DNA of 64,000 nt from Epiperipatus broadwayi (GCA_028023455.1 JAQFVV010006470.1:248001-312000), one strand, 5' to 3'. Shown: positions 22,906 to 37,944, counted from the first letter of the stretch. The notes: generated by a model not told the origin, from the letters alone. Translations and numbers: made by a program.

Positions 22906-25900
22906 ATTTAAAAGGTTCTAAAACAAGTGATATACAAATTAAATGTTATATTAGGGCAGATATACATCGTAGTTTAATACCGATTTTTCTTTAAAATAGT
23001 TCAGATTTTCTACTTAAATAATAACTTCCCTGTATTACATTTAAGAACCTGCATATTAATTTTGTTTTTCTTTAGATGTTTAACTAATTCAACAAAATCA
23101 TAATTCTCTTAATAATTGAATCAAATGACTTTTCTAAATCAATAGAAGCATTATATAAATTACTCTTTAGTCAACAACACATTTTTGCATGGTTTCTTGA
23201 CAAGATAAAAATGTTCGATATCAAGATTCTGACAAAAAAGAGTCATAGGTAAACATCTATCGATGATGGAGTCAATCTATCTATTCCATACTATTTTGGA
23301 AAATTCTTGTAATGAATAATAATTATATTACATTGTAATTACTGCAAACATATCTATTTACGAAGTTTGTAATAAATAAAATAATAATAATAGTTTTAAG
23401 TTCGTATGGCACAACTTATTTTTGAAATTTTCAATATTTTTCAAATTAATTTATTATCACAATATTTTAAATACGTAAAGTTATTTGTCGTCTTCTATTT
23501 TTCAATTACAAATAACTGTTTTGATTTTACTAAGCTAGATATACGTCTGCAAACACTAATACGTAGATAAAATCGATATATCATTAAAAGGCATCAATTA
23601 AATATGTTATATCATTCATTATTCAATAAGTAGACACACTATTTATCCCACGTTTATAAATTAACATTTATCATCGTAAAAGTCTGAGTCATTACGGATG
23701 TAATAGTTTCTTATGTTATTACGTTTCTTTTTTTTTACAACGCAAAAAATATTTAAAATGATAATAATCGACAAAGAATTGTGTTTTCTTTTCAGCTTTA
23801 ATGTACTCATCATTTTATGTCTCATTGTCAGTTTTTCGAATTTTTTATCTTCATATCTCTATTTTATTTTATTTTTTAAAATAAAGTTTCATATTCAATA
23901 TAATATATTGCCACCCAAAATGTTATATATTTTAGACGAATTATTAATAATATGTCTGCCTTCAGAAATCAGTAATGATTCTTTTTTATAATGAAACAGA
24001 ATAAATTCACACACTTCCATAAAACACTTCTTATAAGCATTTCATGATTCAGTAATATAATAATGGTCCCAATAAGCAATATTATTTTTTTAACAATTGT
24101 TAAAGTGTGTTATAAATATTAGATTTTCCTATTAACAGATACCATTTGCTTTTCGAATATTATAGAAATGATTTCCATGTATAAACAATTAATAAACTAG
24201 TATGTGATTTGGTCAAAAATATGTGTATGTACTCTAGTGCATATTATGAACTTCTCTTTATTCTGACTGTTGTCTATCAAGTAATATTCTTCTCAACATG
24301 GATGCATTCGTGTTTCGTTTCAGCGGTTTTTCTGCTTAGACAAAGTGTATGTGAAAATTAATTCTTGCATTGTTGAAAAAATAAAATAATAACAAACTAT
24401 TTGAATTTACAGCATCAATTCTTGTTCATTTAATAACTTTTAGAGAACGTGTATGAATTGTATATTAATATCTCCAAGAAAGATAAAGGATGCTATAAGA
24501 ATTGTATTTAATAAAAAAATAAAAGTTTCTATTCTCCAAAATTTCTACATCTAATGATTGATCATGAACACCAATCAAAGGAATACGTTTATAACTATAT
24601 CCCCTTTAGATTTTCATCAACATAACAAAAAGGTGCAATTGTAGATGATAATGAATTATACAATACAGCAAATCATTATTCACATTCTCCTTACAATGAC
24701 CAGTAAGTTTCTCTAAAACCTTATATATTTTCCCCTTTTCTAGGTAATTCACATACTCTGAGTGATGAGATTTATTAAGATCAATTACAATTATGTTTTG
24801 CTGATGTCATTGCAGTTCTCTGTTCTGTCTTAAAGACAGTGCATTATGTAAAATTTACACATTCAACACGTCAGCATTCTTTGAAATAATAGTACTCGTA
24901 CATAAAACTTGCACTCTTACATTCTGACAGTAATATAGCTACTATTATTAATTCAATCACTCAAATGAATGATCCATCAGCCACCCACACAATATTGAAT
25001 ATATTGTACAAAGTAGAATTTACACATTCAACATAACAACATTTTTGAAAAATAATATTATTTGTCTTTAGAACTCCTAATGTCTTTTGTACCAGTCCTC
25101 TGGTGTTATTATTACTAGTGTTACTATTTCAATCACAGAAATTGTTTTGTCATCAATTGTGATAAATTGTCCAGACTGTATGAGACAGTTAAATTTTAAC
25201 AATATATGTAAGTTAGTGGATCCCTAATTAGGTTTGCCTCAATATGCAATTCCTGAAACTTGAAATTTTGTCTCACTAAGATCCTCTTCCAATAGACTTA
25301 TTAGTCAATGTAGAATCTCAAATAAAGATTACAATTTTATTCCAGTGCACTTTCAAAGAATTGTTCAAAATAAAACAAACCACTGTTAGAGATGTTATCA
25401 GTATATAGATTATAATCTGAAATGTGGATGCACAAATTCTGCTTTAGAAATAATTATTCACATTTGGGCATTATTTATGAAGGTTATCAAATTTCTGCTA
25501 GCTGTTAAACTTTCAGTTACCCCAATATATTATTGTTCATTCTTTTGAGACTTACCAGCCAATGATGCTTGGTCTACCCTCACATTTCTTGGTACCTTGC
25601 TGTTATAAGACAGACATGCGTTTAAGGATGGTCTTGTGTTACATGCTGGCATATAAAAAATTGGGGTTATGATTTTCCCTTCTCCAGCATCTGCCTACAG
25701 GGATAACACTGTGAATTAAAATTTGCATCAGCCACAATCATGTTTTCCTTTTATAGTCATACTAAAAAATCATTTTTCCATAGTTGTACAATCTGTTTTA
25801 AAGTTGTCTCTTTTTTATAAATACTACTTATCTTAGGTAGTGGGTTTTCGAAGCCTCATGTAGGGATGCCATTTTATACATTCGTGATTGGAGTTATGCC

Positions 25901-26659
25901 TTTATTTTATACACTATAAAGTGAAAAATAATCAAGCTATGTAAAAGAAGAATCATCCATTCATATAAGAGATTAAATATCTCAAGATCATAGCTATATT
26001 TTTTGACAAACTGGCCTATTATTTATTACGATATACACAGACAGCTGAATCGGTTTTTGTATTTGTTTTAAAGACACCAGGATTCTATTTAAGATTTCAC
26101 TGGCCTACCCTCTATTTTTATTAGTTACAATTATCACCTACTTGATACACCCAGAAAATTATATTTTCTAATACAACATCAGCAATCAATTTGATAAAAT
26201 AATAATTACAGGGTTTAATTAATATTAACTCATAATAATAAACTTAAAAAGACAACAACATAAGTTATATTCAGGTTTATTAATTCATGATTAAAATATT
26301 TATAATATGTCCTATTAGAACAAATATTAAATTGTATGTATCAATCAGTTGACAATTCAAATCTATTAACATATTTCCTTCTCCATATGGAAGATAATTG
26401 TAAAATATTTATAAATAAAATGTAACTGTGGAATAACAAATAAACATTGCCCAAACAATAATTACTGCAGCTTTGTAGGGTAGAATATTTTTTCTTCAAA
26501 GGGTGAGTATTGCTTTCTACACAAATATTGTTTTTGTGTTTATCTCCTTTACATGTTTCTCTAACTTAAGACAATTTACATCACAGTAATCATGAGTTTC
26601 ACTTGTCATAAAAAGTTCTTACACTATATGTGATAATTTTTAGTTTTTATCACATTTAT
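22906..26659. other. AT-rich DNA without a recognisable gene
   Basis: Nearly 4 kb with no recognisable protein. The longest frame (92 codons at 23713-23991) is hydrophobic, low-complexity AT translation. GC-richer patches near 24790-24850 and 25550-25720 matched nothing I know. Confidence 0.6.
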
Positions 26660-26665
26660 ACTTTA

Positions 26666-26797
26666 AGTGATAGTTTTAACAAGGCTGTAAACCTTAGCAA
26701 TGAGCGTCTGAAAAAATCGTCACTAGGGACCTCTGTAAAGTGACGATTTTTTCAGACGCCCATTGCTAATGTTTACAGCCTTGTTAAAACTATTACT
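26666..26797. mobile_element. 132-bp hairpin MITE-like element with flanking direct repeats
   Basis: Two 58-bp arms (26666-26723, 26740-26797) are almost perfect reverse complements, around a 16-bp loop. The arms hold GTCTGAAAAAATCGTCAC and its mirror. A 12-bp sequence ACTTTAAGTGAT occurs at 26660-26671 and again at 26836-26847, bracketing the hairpin like a target-site duplication, although about 40 bp separate the right copy from the arm end. No coding capacity. Confidence 0.75.
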
Positions 26798-26849
26798 GAA
26801 ATGATAGTGAGCGTTTAATAAAATTTATAATTACAACTTTAAGTGATTG

Positions 26850-27904
26850 AAATTCCCTTTTACCCTTTCTTTTTTTTCTTTTACGTTTTAGCTCAATTGC
26901 TTAAGAATTAACATAGCAATGATGGAGAGAAGCTTGCCAATCTGTCAATTCTTTGTTACGATCTGTGCTGGATATTATGTCATTACGAATGAACACTTTG
27001 GAAATGGATTTAAGTGAGACAAGAGTTTCAATTCACATAGATTTTATGTATAGACATGCTTTAATTATGCATAAAATAATCTACCATGGTTGTTGTAATA
27101 CGGGAGTAGATAAACCTAAAAATGTGGTTTTAAAATTATCTGCCTAACATAGTCTAGATAGAATGGTACATCTCATGCGTGGTGAATTAATCAGTTCAGC
27201 AGTAAAAATAATAATATTAGTAACACTATCGTCAAGTGTAGATGTAAAGTGAAAGGTAAGATATTGTTAAGAGTTAATGTTTGAAAACATTTTTTTAAAA
27301 TATAGGTCCATGAAATGTGTGAACAATATTTACACTCTTCAAGACCAGAACAGAAGTTTGCAGATGTAGCTAAGAAACTATCATGATTAAGATGGATATA
27401 GTTGTTCTTGTTGAAACTTATATCCGAGGCAAAGGAAGTTCATTAGAATAAATAGAAGAATACACATTTCTTAATGATAAGCCAACAATAAACAGAAGAT
27501 GCATTGTGTTACAATTGCTGTTAAATAAACATGTTTTTTTTATTATTGTGGGAGTACATTAAAACTTAATTTTTAACACAGGTACTAGTTTTAATTTTAT
27601 CAGTATATATTCTCTAAACAGAGATAAAGCAATTCAAAGATGAATGTGTTTTTCCCTTATTTAATAGCACTATTACAGAAATCGCATTCTATGACAAATG
27701 CTTTTCATGGAAGTGTTAATACAAAGAGCAGACATTGGTTAAATATTTAAGAAAATAATATTTTTAAAGTGATAAATTCCACTGTCATGTCATTATTGAA
27801 TTTATGCACAACATAAAAACATTTGCTTAGGCAAAATAAATATAAAGTAACAATATATATTTACAGTGAAAACATTACATTATAGTGAAAAATCAGGATG
27901 CAAG
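26850..27904. other. Non-coding DNA, no gene recognised
   Basis: A 64-codon frame at 26953-27147 has less biased composition than its surroundings but no recognisable motif. Nothing else was seen. Confidence 0.55.
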
Positions 27905-28929
27905 AAAACTTCATATTAGAAAATGGTAGTTGTAACTTATGCCCCATGTGGCCACAAAAGATATTATTTCTGTGTCAACCAAAGAAATATTCAGAGTACA
28001 TGGCCAAAAGCAGCGATGCAAGTTACAGTCACCAAGTGGCATTGTTCACCATGCATATACACAGGACCCTTATGCCAACTAGCTTCCAGCACTACTGTCT
28101 GATTGGTGGTTCTGATAGCCATAGGTAAACACATTTAGCTTGCATCATCTGCTACCATCTACCAGCTATCTATCCCACTATGTGGCATTGTTTCTCCAAG
28201 TTATGCACGAAAAAACTGTGGCTACTGATTATTATGGATATATTGATACTCACTTGTTTTATGCACATTTTTAAAAAACCAATGGCATATAATGTGAAGG
28301 TTTGACTAATCTAGAAACCACAACTATTTAAATCTGCTTTCATACGTAATATTGTTACATTGTATTTCACCCGCTGATAAATTGATGTATTTTTAAATTA
28401 TTTACTTTTAAAAATAGATCTCTTTTTTTTTCTCTAAAAATGTGTTTTTTTTTTTTTTAAAAAAGGGAATTTTTTCGACTTCATTTTTACTGCAATCTTT
28501 CAAAACTGCTAAAAATCGGTCTGGCAATGTTTCTTTCAAAAGTGCATTATTTTAAAAGGTGATTGTTTGTAAAACTTTTTTTATACCCTCAAATAATATT
28601 TTCACTAACTTTTGAACAAATACAAATTATATTTCATTTTATAGATCTTTCAATTACTATTTCGCAAACGTGTTATTTTAAAAAGGTTGATAGCATTTTC
28701 AAATAAATTTGCCCAGATTGTTGTGAAGGAATTTGCTTACTAATATGTGCAAACAAAAATTCGAAATTATGGTTGGTTTTTAAATTTCTATAAAAAGATT
28801 CTTGGATGATTTTAAGATTTGTCGTTAAATAATATAAAAAGGAACTGTAATAAAAAAAATAGTGGGAGAGAAATATCCTTGAAAATGATTGTAAGAAGAG
28901 AAAAAACAGTTGAAACGTTGGAGTTGGCA

Positions 28930-29411
<482 letters not shown>

Positions 29412-31265
29412 TGATGGTTGAAATTTAAAGTGTCATGGTCTATAAAACAAACACAGACTGAGGAATTATTTTTGAAATTTGGATTGTTTTGTTTAAAATG
29501 TTAAGAAAAAAAACATTGCAATCAACTGCATTTAAATTATTAAGAGCAACACTGAATGTATGAGGGTCCATTGAAATAGATATGAATGTTTGGTGCTTAT
29601 GTTAGGCTTGTATACTGTTAAAATTAAAACTATTAGTCCTCATAAATTATTTGGAAGACATTACCTGTCAAAATTGGATGATCATTGAAAATTATATATG
29701 ATCTTAATAGCCTAAAATTCAGAAGCCCAATAGTACTGTCTTTGCCAGTGCACTGTTTCTTTTTTTCATTATTAAATTAGTAATATCACCACAGCTTGTA
29801 AAAGTAATGTTACTTATTATAAAAGCATAACAATGAGTTAATTTGTTCCATAATTACGCTGTTAAAACTTTTGTTAATTTTGGTATAGGATATATTTAGA
29901 TGAACGTATAAACATTATGAAAGAATTTTGAGAAAAGTAAAGGCAAAACTTTATAGTGGATACTTTTCAAGCTCAGGATTTATCAATGAAGGCTGAAATA
30001 TAATTATAATTTTTGCAATACGTCACTTTATTTACTTTATGATAGAACCATCAAAATAAGAGTGATGTGATGTTGGATACAATTGTGAAATGATTAATTC
30101 CTTGTTCAGTAAATGAAGATTATTGGTTTATCATAATATAAGTACATTATCTGCAAAAGCTAATGAATACATATATATTTTTAATAATGGTAGAAAATGA
30201 TTAATTTAATTTGCATATTAAAGTAAAACAAGATCAAAGGAATTATTCTTATATTGCAGTTTTAGGACCTTAAGTAAACAATCTATGTATAGATAAAAAT
30301 GATAGAATTTTTTAGTTGGATAAGTACAAAATACATTAGATCCGAGGGACTACAAAGGTAAATGCTACTGTATAGTTAATACTGATTCATAATTTGGAAT
30401 TAAGCTAAATGTCATTTCTATCAGATCTATGAAAATTTTTGTAAAGTTGAACTGAATCTCAGAAAAAAAAAACAAAATCAACAGTCTCAAGTTGAGACCA
30501 AAAATAGAATATCATTTTTATTATATGTTTAGTAAAAAAAGTATTATAAAGTTTCTCAATAATATCTGGACATATTCTATATGCATTGTGGGTAAATGTA
30601 CACAGAATTATTGTAGATGATTGCAATAATAATTGAATATTAAATGTATAATGAAGCCACTGATGGAATGGAAGAAATAGGTTGGATATCTAGCTTCAAG
30701 GAAACATAGACCATATAAGATGTTTTAAAGAGAATTCTCAAAATTGATTTATAAATATATTATAAAATTATCAGTAATTCATCATGAATAAGTATATCAT
30801 ATAAACAGTTGTTGCAAGTATGAAAATCTACTTAAGTAATTAAGGATGGTAATACTTTTGAACCTCGTGAGTATAGACAATTTCTTTTATTAAATCAAAT
30901 CTAATGACTAATCAAAGTAAATTATAGTTTATTAGTTGATATTGTAAAATTGGTAAATATTTAAATGTCTATGTTGTGTGATATATATTAAAAGTTTTTT
31001 ATTTAGAAATTCATTTATAGATTCATTAAACCACCTAACTACTCACAAACATTATATTAGAAAATCTGTAGAGATTCTAACCAGTAAATACATCCAAGTA
31101 TATTTATTAACTCCTTTAAGTTTACCACTGTTTTCTATTTGATCACAACCCCATAAGTTAGTAATTTTTGAAATGTACCGAACAATGCTATAATACATTA
31201 TAATGACAATCTAGAGATATCATTCAGGTATAATTTTAAGTCACTATGAATTCCTTATGAACTTT

Positions 31266-31714
31266 TATTTTACTAATGGTTATTAGATTTTGTTATAATC
31301 GTAATCTAAGATTGATCATATAGTATCAGAGAAAAAAAGAATGAACTTTACTTATGTACACTGCTGGAAGTGATGAAGTGAGAAATAGGCGATCAATTAA
31401 ATAGGCTGAGAAATTGTCAACAATACAACCTGTAAGAACTGTTAAGTACTGAGAAGTGGAATAAAAATTAGTTTGCATAAATGTTGCAAAGAAAATGCAT
31501 GTAATCATTTAGGGTTTGACTACATTGTGAAAAATATAATGACATCTTTGTTTTTAATGATGTATTATGAAAATGTCAGGAAAATAGTATTAATATTGGA
31601 ATACATGTAATTTATAACAAAGCCAATAATTCTTAAAGATAAACCAGACCAGAGACATTTTTCAAATTAAACAAGATAATGATGCCAATTGCTGGTCTGA
31701 CATTATTATACTAA
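31266..31714. other. Central loop of the giant palindrome
   Basis: Unpaired segment between the innermost matching sequences (CTAATGGTTATTAG side at about 31275, and the TAAAATGAAAGTTCAT block starting near 31710). No gene was seen. Confidence 0.6.
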
Positions 31715-32820
31715 AATGAAAGTTCATAAAGGATTCATAGTGACTTAAAATTGTATCTGAATGATATCTCTAGAATTCTCATTATGTAAATAAATCAATT
31801 ATTTTATATAGCGCGAAGTTTTATAAACTGTAATAGCTAAACAGCATTAAGCTGTTGCACATGCGCTTTGCAGATTTTAACTATAAATGACTGAATACAA
31901 ACACTGCAAACACATGATAAAGTCTTTGGGAAAAGACAGGATGTATTATAGCATTTTTCGGTAGATTTCATCAATTATTAACTTATGGTGTTGTGATCAA
32001 ACAGAAAACAGTGGCAAACTTAAAGAAGATAATAAATATACTTGGATTTATTTACTGGTTAGAATCTCTACATATTTTTTAATATAATGCTTGTGAATAG
32101 TTAGGTGGTTTAAAGAATCTATAAATGAATTTCTCAATAGACAAATTTTAATATATATATATATCACAACAGAGACACTTAAATATTTACCAATATCACA
32201 ATATCAACGAATAAACTATTATTTACGTTGCTTAATCATTAAGATTTGATTTAATGCAAGAAATTGTCTGCACTCGGAAGTTTACAAATTTATTGCCATT
32301 CTTACTTACTTAAGTACATTTTCATAATTGCAACAACTGTTTATGTGATATACTTATTCATGATGAATTACAGATTTTTTCTAATATGTTTATAAATCAA
32401 TTTTGAGAATTCTCTTTAAATATCTTATATTATCTAAATATTTTGAAACTAGATATCCAATCTATTTCTTCCATATCATCAGTGGCTTCATTACACATTT
32501 AATATTCAATTCTTATTGCAATCATCTACAATAACTTTATGTACATTTACTCACTATGCATATAGAATATGTCCAACTATTATTGAGAAACTTTATAATC
32601 CTTTTTTATATTAGACATATATTAAAAATGGTATTCTATTTCTGGTCTCAACTTGAGATTGTTAATTCTGCTTTTCCGAGATTCAGTTCAACTTTACAAA
32701 AATTTTCATAGATCTGATAGAAATGACATTTATCTTAGTTCCAAATTATCAATCAGTATTAATTATAAAGTAGCATTTATCTTTATAGTTTCTTGGATTT
32801 AATGTATTTTGTATTTATCA

Positions 32821-32839
32821 AACTAAAAAAATATCTATC

Positions 32840-32875
<36 letters not shown>

Positions 32876-32891
32876 AGATATTTTTTTAGTT
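32821..32891. repeat. (TA)n-cored perfect hairpin 1
   Basis: 21 bp (32821-32841, AACTAAAAAAATATCTATCA plus one base) is exactly mirrored at 32871-32891 across a TA tract. It lies at the break between the inner right arm and the RTE insertion. Confidence 0.92.
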
Positions 32892-32920
<29 letters not shown>

Positions 32921-32924
<4 letters not shown>

Positions 32925-32946
32925 AGCTTTAGTAAATAGTATATAG

Positions 32947-32980
<34 letters not shown>

Positions 32981-32998
32981 TATTTACTAAAGCTCCTA
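32921..32998. repeat. (TA)n-cored perfect hairpin 2
   Basis: 24 bp starting TAGGAGCTTTAGTAAATAGT (32921-32944) is exactly mirrored at 32975-32998 across a TA tract. It adjoins the 5' end of the RTE copy. Confidence 0.92.
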
Positions 32999-33004
32999 AA
33001 AGTG

Positions 33005-36000
33005 CAGTATAGGAATAATTCCTTCTATCTTGTTTTGGCTGCAGAAAAGAGTTTGTTATTAATTTAAACGAAACCCTTTGATTCCTCGTGGAGACCATAA
33101 AAAAAAAAACTCAGCAGGGCAAATACGTAAAGTCCACTCTATACGTTATTGTCATTGCAGTTGTTATTACTATGTGATTATTCATATAGTATATAAACGT
33201 GGATAGGCTGCTCACCAACACACATTAGCCAGTGTGATGAGTTTATTGGTTTTTTACCTCTGAGTTTAAGATCAAAAAATACCATGGACTTTCTTCTCAT
33301 TTGCCGGATAAGGCAGAATGAATGCTTCTATAAATGATAAATATTTTTTCCAATACATATATACGATTATGACAAAAATAAATCATGTGCTTATTCCCAG
33401 GAGACTGTAAAATCACCAACCAAGACAGCAGTTGGTGGTCGAAGGTGGAAGGTGCTAAGTATCCACTGATTGTGGACCCATGCTGCCATTTTATGACGAC
33501 TTTTTTATTTAGGTACTTACAACTGCAGATCAGTGTTAAGTGAAGAAAGATTGCAAGATTTAGAAGAAAAACTGTCTTATAGTAAATGGAACATTGTTGG
33601 ACTTTATGAAGATAGAAGAAATGGTGAAGAGACAATTGATTTAAAATGTGAACATGTACTCTACTCTAAAGACACAAATATTGGAAATACAAATACAGTA
33701 GGATTCATTATAAATAAAAAATGGAAGAACAACATTGTCGATATTGATGGTTTATCGGATAGAGTAGCAAGATTAGTTATACAACTTAATAGCAGATATC
33801 AAATGCAGATAAAGTAGTAGAAGATTTTTATATGAATGTACAAAAGGCTTCTGATAAAAGTAAACAACATTTTAAAATTGTTATAGGAGATTTTAACGTT
33901 AGAATTTGTAAACAAATGAAAGTGGCATAGGTAATTTTTAGTCATGGTAATAGAAATGAGAGAGGACATAGACTTGTGGAGTTTGCAGGAAAAGGAAAAC
34001 TTTATATTATGAATTATTATTTTGAGAAAAAATGTTAAAAGGAAATGGACATGGAGGCATCCAAATGAAGGTACAACAGAACTGAATTGTATTTTGACTA
34101 ATACAAAATACATATTTCAAGACTGTAATGTTTTTAATTAATTTAACAGAGGAAGTGATCATCAATTACTAAGATGTAAAATACGTGTTAATGCAAAACT
34201 AGAGAGACAAAAAATATTAAGAAAAGCAATATTTACAGTTGATATTCTTCATTTTTAGAAACATTCTAATCAATTAAAATTATAACTTACAAATAGATTT
34301 CAAGTATTAGAAGATTTTGAACATGATTCACATTTGAATGAAATTAAAATGAAAATAACTGATACACTTTAAAAAACTTCAACAAAAGTAGCTGGTTAAA
34401 AAAAGAAGCACCTGACCAATAAAATTTCTACTGAGACTATAGAATTTATGAAGAAAAGAAGGAATATATAAAAATGATACGTTAAAAAAGATTGAATATC
34501 TCGAAATTTTGTAAAATGATGCGGAAAAAAATTGAACATGATATAAAAAACTATAACTATGATTTAGCAAGGAACGCCGTAGAAGAGAATAAAAGTCTCA
34601 AGAGTATAAAACAACATTTTGGTAAAGGTAGTAAATTTATATCTGCAATAAGATAAAAGATGAATTTATTAGTAAAAAGAGAAATGATATCATGAAATGG
34701 ATATAAGACTTTTATGAAGAATTATATTGTAATAAAAACAAATACTTCCTTTATCTATTATATCTTCTGAATTGTCCAGAATTTTAAAGCAAGACGTGAG
34801 ACATGCAATTAAATATATGAAGAAAGAAAATGCTCCAGGTAATGATGTAATTATAATTGATAAATTAAAAGAAGCAGGTGAAGAAATATAATTTTTTTAG
34901 GAAAGTTGTATGCCAAATGTCTAAATGATAAAGATGTACCAGATGATTGGAATAATACAGTATTAATATTAATACTTAAAAAGGTAATAAAGAAGATATT
35001 AGAAATTACAGACCTATCAGCCTTTTATCAAACCTACAAAATTTTTACCAAGATAATTACAACACGTATACAGAGAACATTGGATTTCCACCAACCAAGA
35101 GAACAAGCTGAATTTAAAAAGTGGTTTTAGTACAGGAGATCATATCCAGGGATTGAGAGAAGTTATAGAAAGGATATAGGAATATGAGTTACCATTATAT
35201 TTTGGATTTGTAGATTATTAAAAAGCATTTGAATCTATAAATTTTTCTTCAGTGATTAAAGCATTGGATCATCAAGGAATAGATCCAAGATGTTGTCATA
35301 TTTTAAGAATATTTATAAAATACAACGGTAACAAGTAGATTACATAAAGATATTGGGAAAGTCAACATTGAGAAGAGTGTAAGACAGGGTGACTCCAGAT
35401 CTCCAAAACTTTTTGCAGCATTACTGCAAGAAGTATTTTCTAGATTAAAATGGGCAGCTAGAGGAGTGAAAGTAAATGGGGATTATTTAAATCATTTAGA
35501 TTTTGCAGATGAATTAGTTATTGTTGCTAATAATGCTTTATATCTACAGGAAATGTTGCATGATTTATCAGATGAAAATAGGACTAAAGAAAAATGTTAA
35601 AAAGGCTAAAGCAATGTTTAATGAATTTTCTCAAAATATGAATATAAAGATTGTTTATGATGAGTTAGAAGAAGTTAACAGTTACAAATACCTTGGTTAG
35701 ATTATTAATACCGATGTGAACATAATGGATGAAATTAATCGTATAATTAATCTTGGTTGGAGTGCTTTTGGTAGAAATAAGTTGATACTAAAAGGAAATA
35801 TTTCTATATGTTTGAAAAGAAAGATTTTTAATAAATGTGTTTTATCAGTTCTTATTTATGCGTCTGAGACTTGGACACTTAATAGAAAAGCAATACAGAG
35901 ACTTCAGATCATTCAAAGAAGTATGGAGAGATGCATGTTGGGAGTAACAAGAAGAAATCGAAAACAGAATATATCGGTAAGATAACATTAATGTGTAACT

Positions 36001-36262
36001 GACGTCAGTAAAAAAATTAAAAGATAAGTGAAGTAGGGCCGGACATATTGCTAGAAGAAATGATAATAGATGGACAATTGAAATCTTAAACGGGATTTCA
36101 AGGGATTGTAAAAGACCCAAATTAGGACCACATGTTAGATGGATAGATGAAATAAGATAGTGTGCAGGCGTGATGTAGAGAAGAGAAGCTAAAGATCGGA
36201 GATGGATTAAACTTGGAGATATGTTCATCCTGCAGTGGATTGATAATAGTTGATGATGATGA
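33005..36262 (+). mobile_element. RTE/BovB-type LINE, copy 1 (near full length, decayed)
   Basis: The 5' region (about 33005-33530) is shared with copy 2 (42235 downward). The endonuclease region is followed by RT and a C-terminal region, and the 3' end is a (TGA)n-like tail, GTTGATGATGATGATC, typical of RTE elements. It is inserted in the right arm of the giant palindrome, so it is younger than the palindrome. Confidence 0.88.
33500..36260 (+). pseudogene. RTE endonuclease/reverse transcriptase, broken
   Basis: Endonuclease blocks: LSEERLQDLEEKLSYSKWNI, VGFIINKKWKNNIVDIDGLS, DRVARLVIQLNSRYQMQI and, after a frameshift, FKIVIGDFNVRI. RT blocks: YMKKENAPGNDVIIIDKLKE, VPDDWNNTVLILILKK, IFTKIITTRIQRTL, FHQPREQAEF, FGFVDY then a stop then KAFESI, VRQGDSRSPKLFAALLQEVF, and LDFADELVIVA, where the second catalytic Asp of the usual F/YADD is replaced by Glu. 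The C-terminal region includes LSVLIYASETWTLNRKAIQR and MERCMLGVTRR. Stops and frameshifts make it inactive. The endonuclease family is the AP-endonuclease-like domain of RTE LINEs. Confidence 0.88.
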
Positions 36263-36274
36263 TCTTGTTTTATA

Positions 36275-37903
36275 TTAATATGCAAATTTAATTAAACATT
36301 TTCTACCATTATTAAAAATAAATATGTATTCCTTAGTTTTTGCAGATAATATACTTATCTCATGATAAACCAATAACATTCAATTACTGAATAAGTAATT
36401 AATCATTTCTCATCTCTATTAGACATCACATAATTCTCATTTTGATGGTTCTATCATAAAGTAAATAAAGTGACCTATTGCCAAAATTCTAATTATATAT
36501 CAGCTTTAATTTATAAATCCTGAGCTTGGAAAGTATCTACCAAAAAGTATTACCTTTACTTTTCTCAAAATTCTTTCATAATATTTAGACGTTCATATAG
36601 ATATATCCTATACGAAAATTAACAAAACTTTTAACAGCGTAATTATGGAACAAATTAACTCATTGTTATAGTCTTATAATAAGTAACATTACTTTTCCAA
36701 GATGTGGTGATATTACTAATTTAATAATGAAAAAAAAAAAGAAATAGTGCACTGGCAAAGACAGTACTATCATGCTTCTCAATTTTAAACTATTAAAATC
36801 ATATATAATTTTCAATGATCATCCAATTTTGAAAGGCGATGTCTTCCAAATTATTTATGAGTATTAATAGTTTTAATTTTAACAATATGCAAGCCTAACA
36901 TAAGCATCAAACGTTCATATCTATTTCAAAGGACCCTCATACATTTCGTGTTGCTCTTAATAATTTAAATGCAGTTGATTACAATGTTTTTTTCTTAATC
37001 TTTTAACCAAAACAATCCAAATTTCAAAAATAATTCCTCAATCTGTGTTTGTTTTATAGACCATGCCATTTTAAATTCAAACCATCAATAAAAATATTAA
37101 ATGTATATATTTTTAAATATGCAACTTAAATCTATGGATGACTCTCACATATCTTGGATTACTGTCCTATCTTCATTAATTTACATTTTGTGTTGTTTCC
37201 TTCAAAATAGAATATTTTTGCTATATTGTCATTAGCTTTTGCATTTTTTTCTAATTTTTTTTTCTGAGTCTGTATAATATCTTACTTTTGCCACACTTAT
37301 TAAACCTATTATTTTGAAATTTCGTTGTGAGTATATGACATTTTTAGTAAACCTTGAATGGTTTATACATTTATATATCATTTATGATACTAAGTAAATG
37401 GAATTTTTTTTCTATGGATTATTTGAAAAATGGTTTATATCCAAGAGCTTATTCATAAAATTGTTACAGCAATAAAATCTGCTTTTTGTCTGGCCAATTA
37501 TGTATAATAGAGTTATTTAGATCTTATATTACAAATAATACATGTATGTGTATACATAAATTGTACTGTAAACTTCCTTTAAATTTGAACTGAATAGATA
37601 TTTTAATATATTTAAAGAAGTTTGATTTCCTTTCTCTCAAGTAATTTAAAAATATTTATTGTGAAAGAAACTTTTGATAAACATGTCAAAATCTCTATAA
37701 ACTGCAGCATAGGTTTTTAGTTAAAATATGACTATTAGAAATAGAATAACAGAACTTAAACAATTGTAATAAGAGAAGCATAGCACAGAAACAAGTTCAG
37801 AACAATAAATCAGAAAAATTCTCTGGCTAAAGGTATTGTAAAAATGAATGGATAGAAATGAATCATCTTTGAATTATTATATAATATAACACAACCAGAT
37901 CAC

Positions 37904-37944
<41 letters not shown>

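Noticed and set aside
33297-33635. 112-codon minus-strand frame
   Set aside because: It is antisense to the 5' part of RTE copy 1, whose plus-strand coding is clear.
35845-36285. 146-codon minus-strand frame
   Set aside because: Antisense shadow of the RTE copy 1 C-terminal region.
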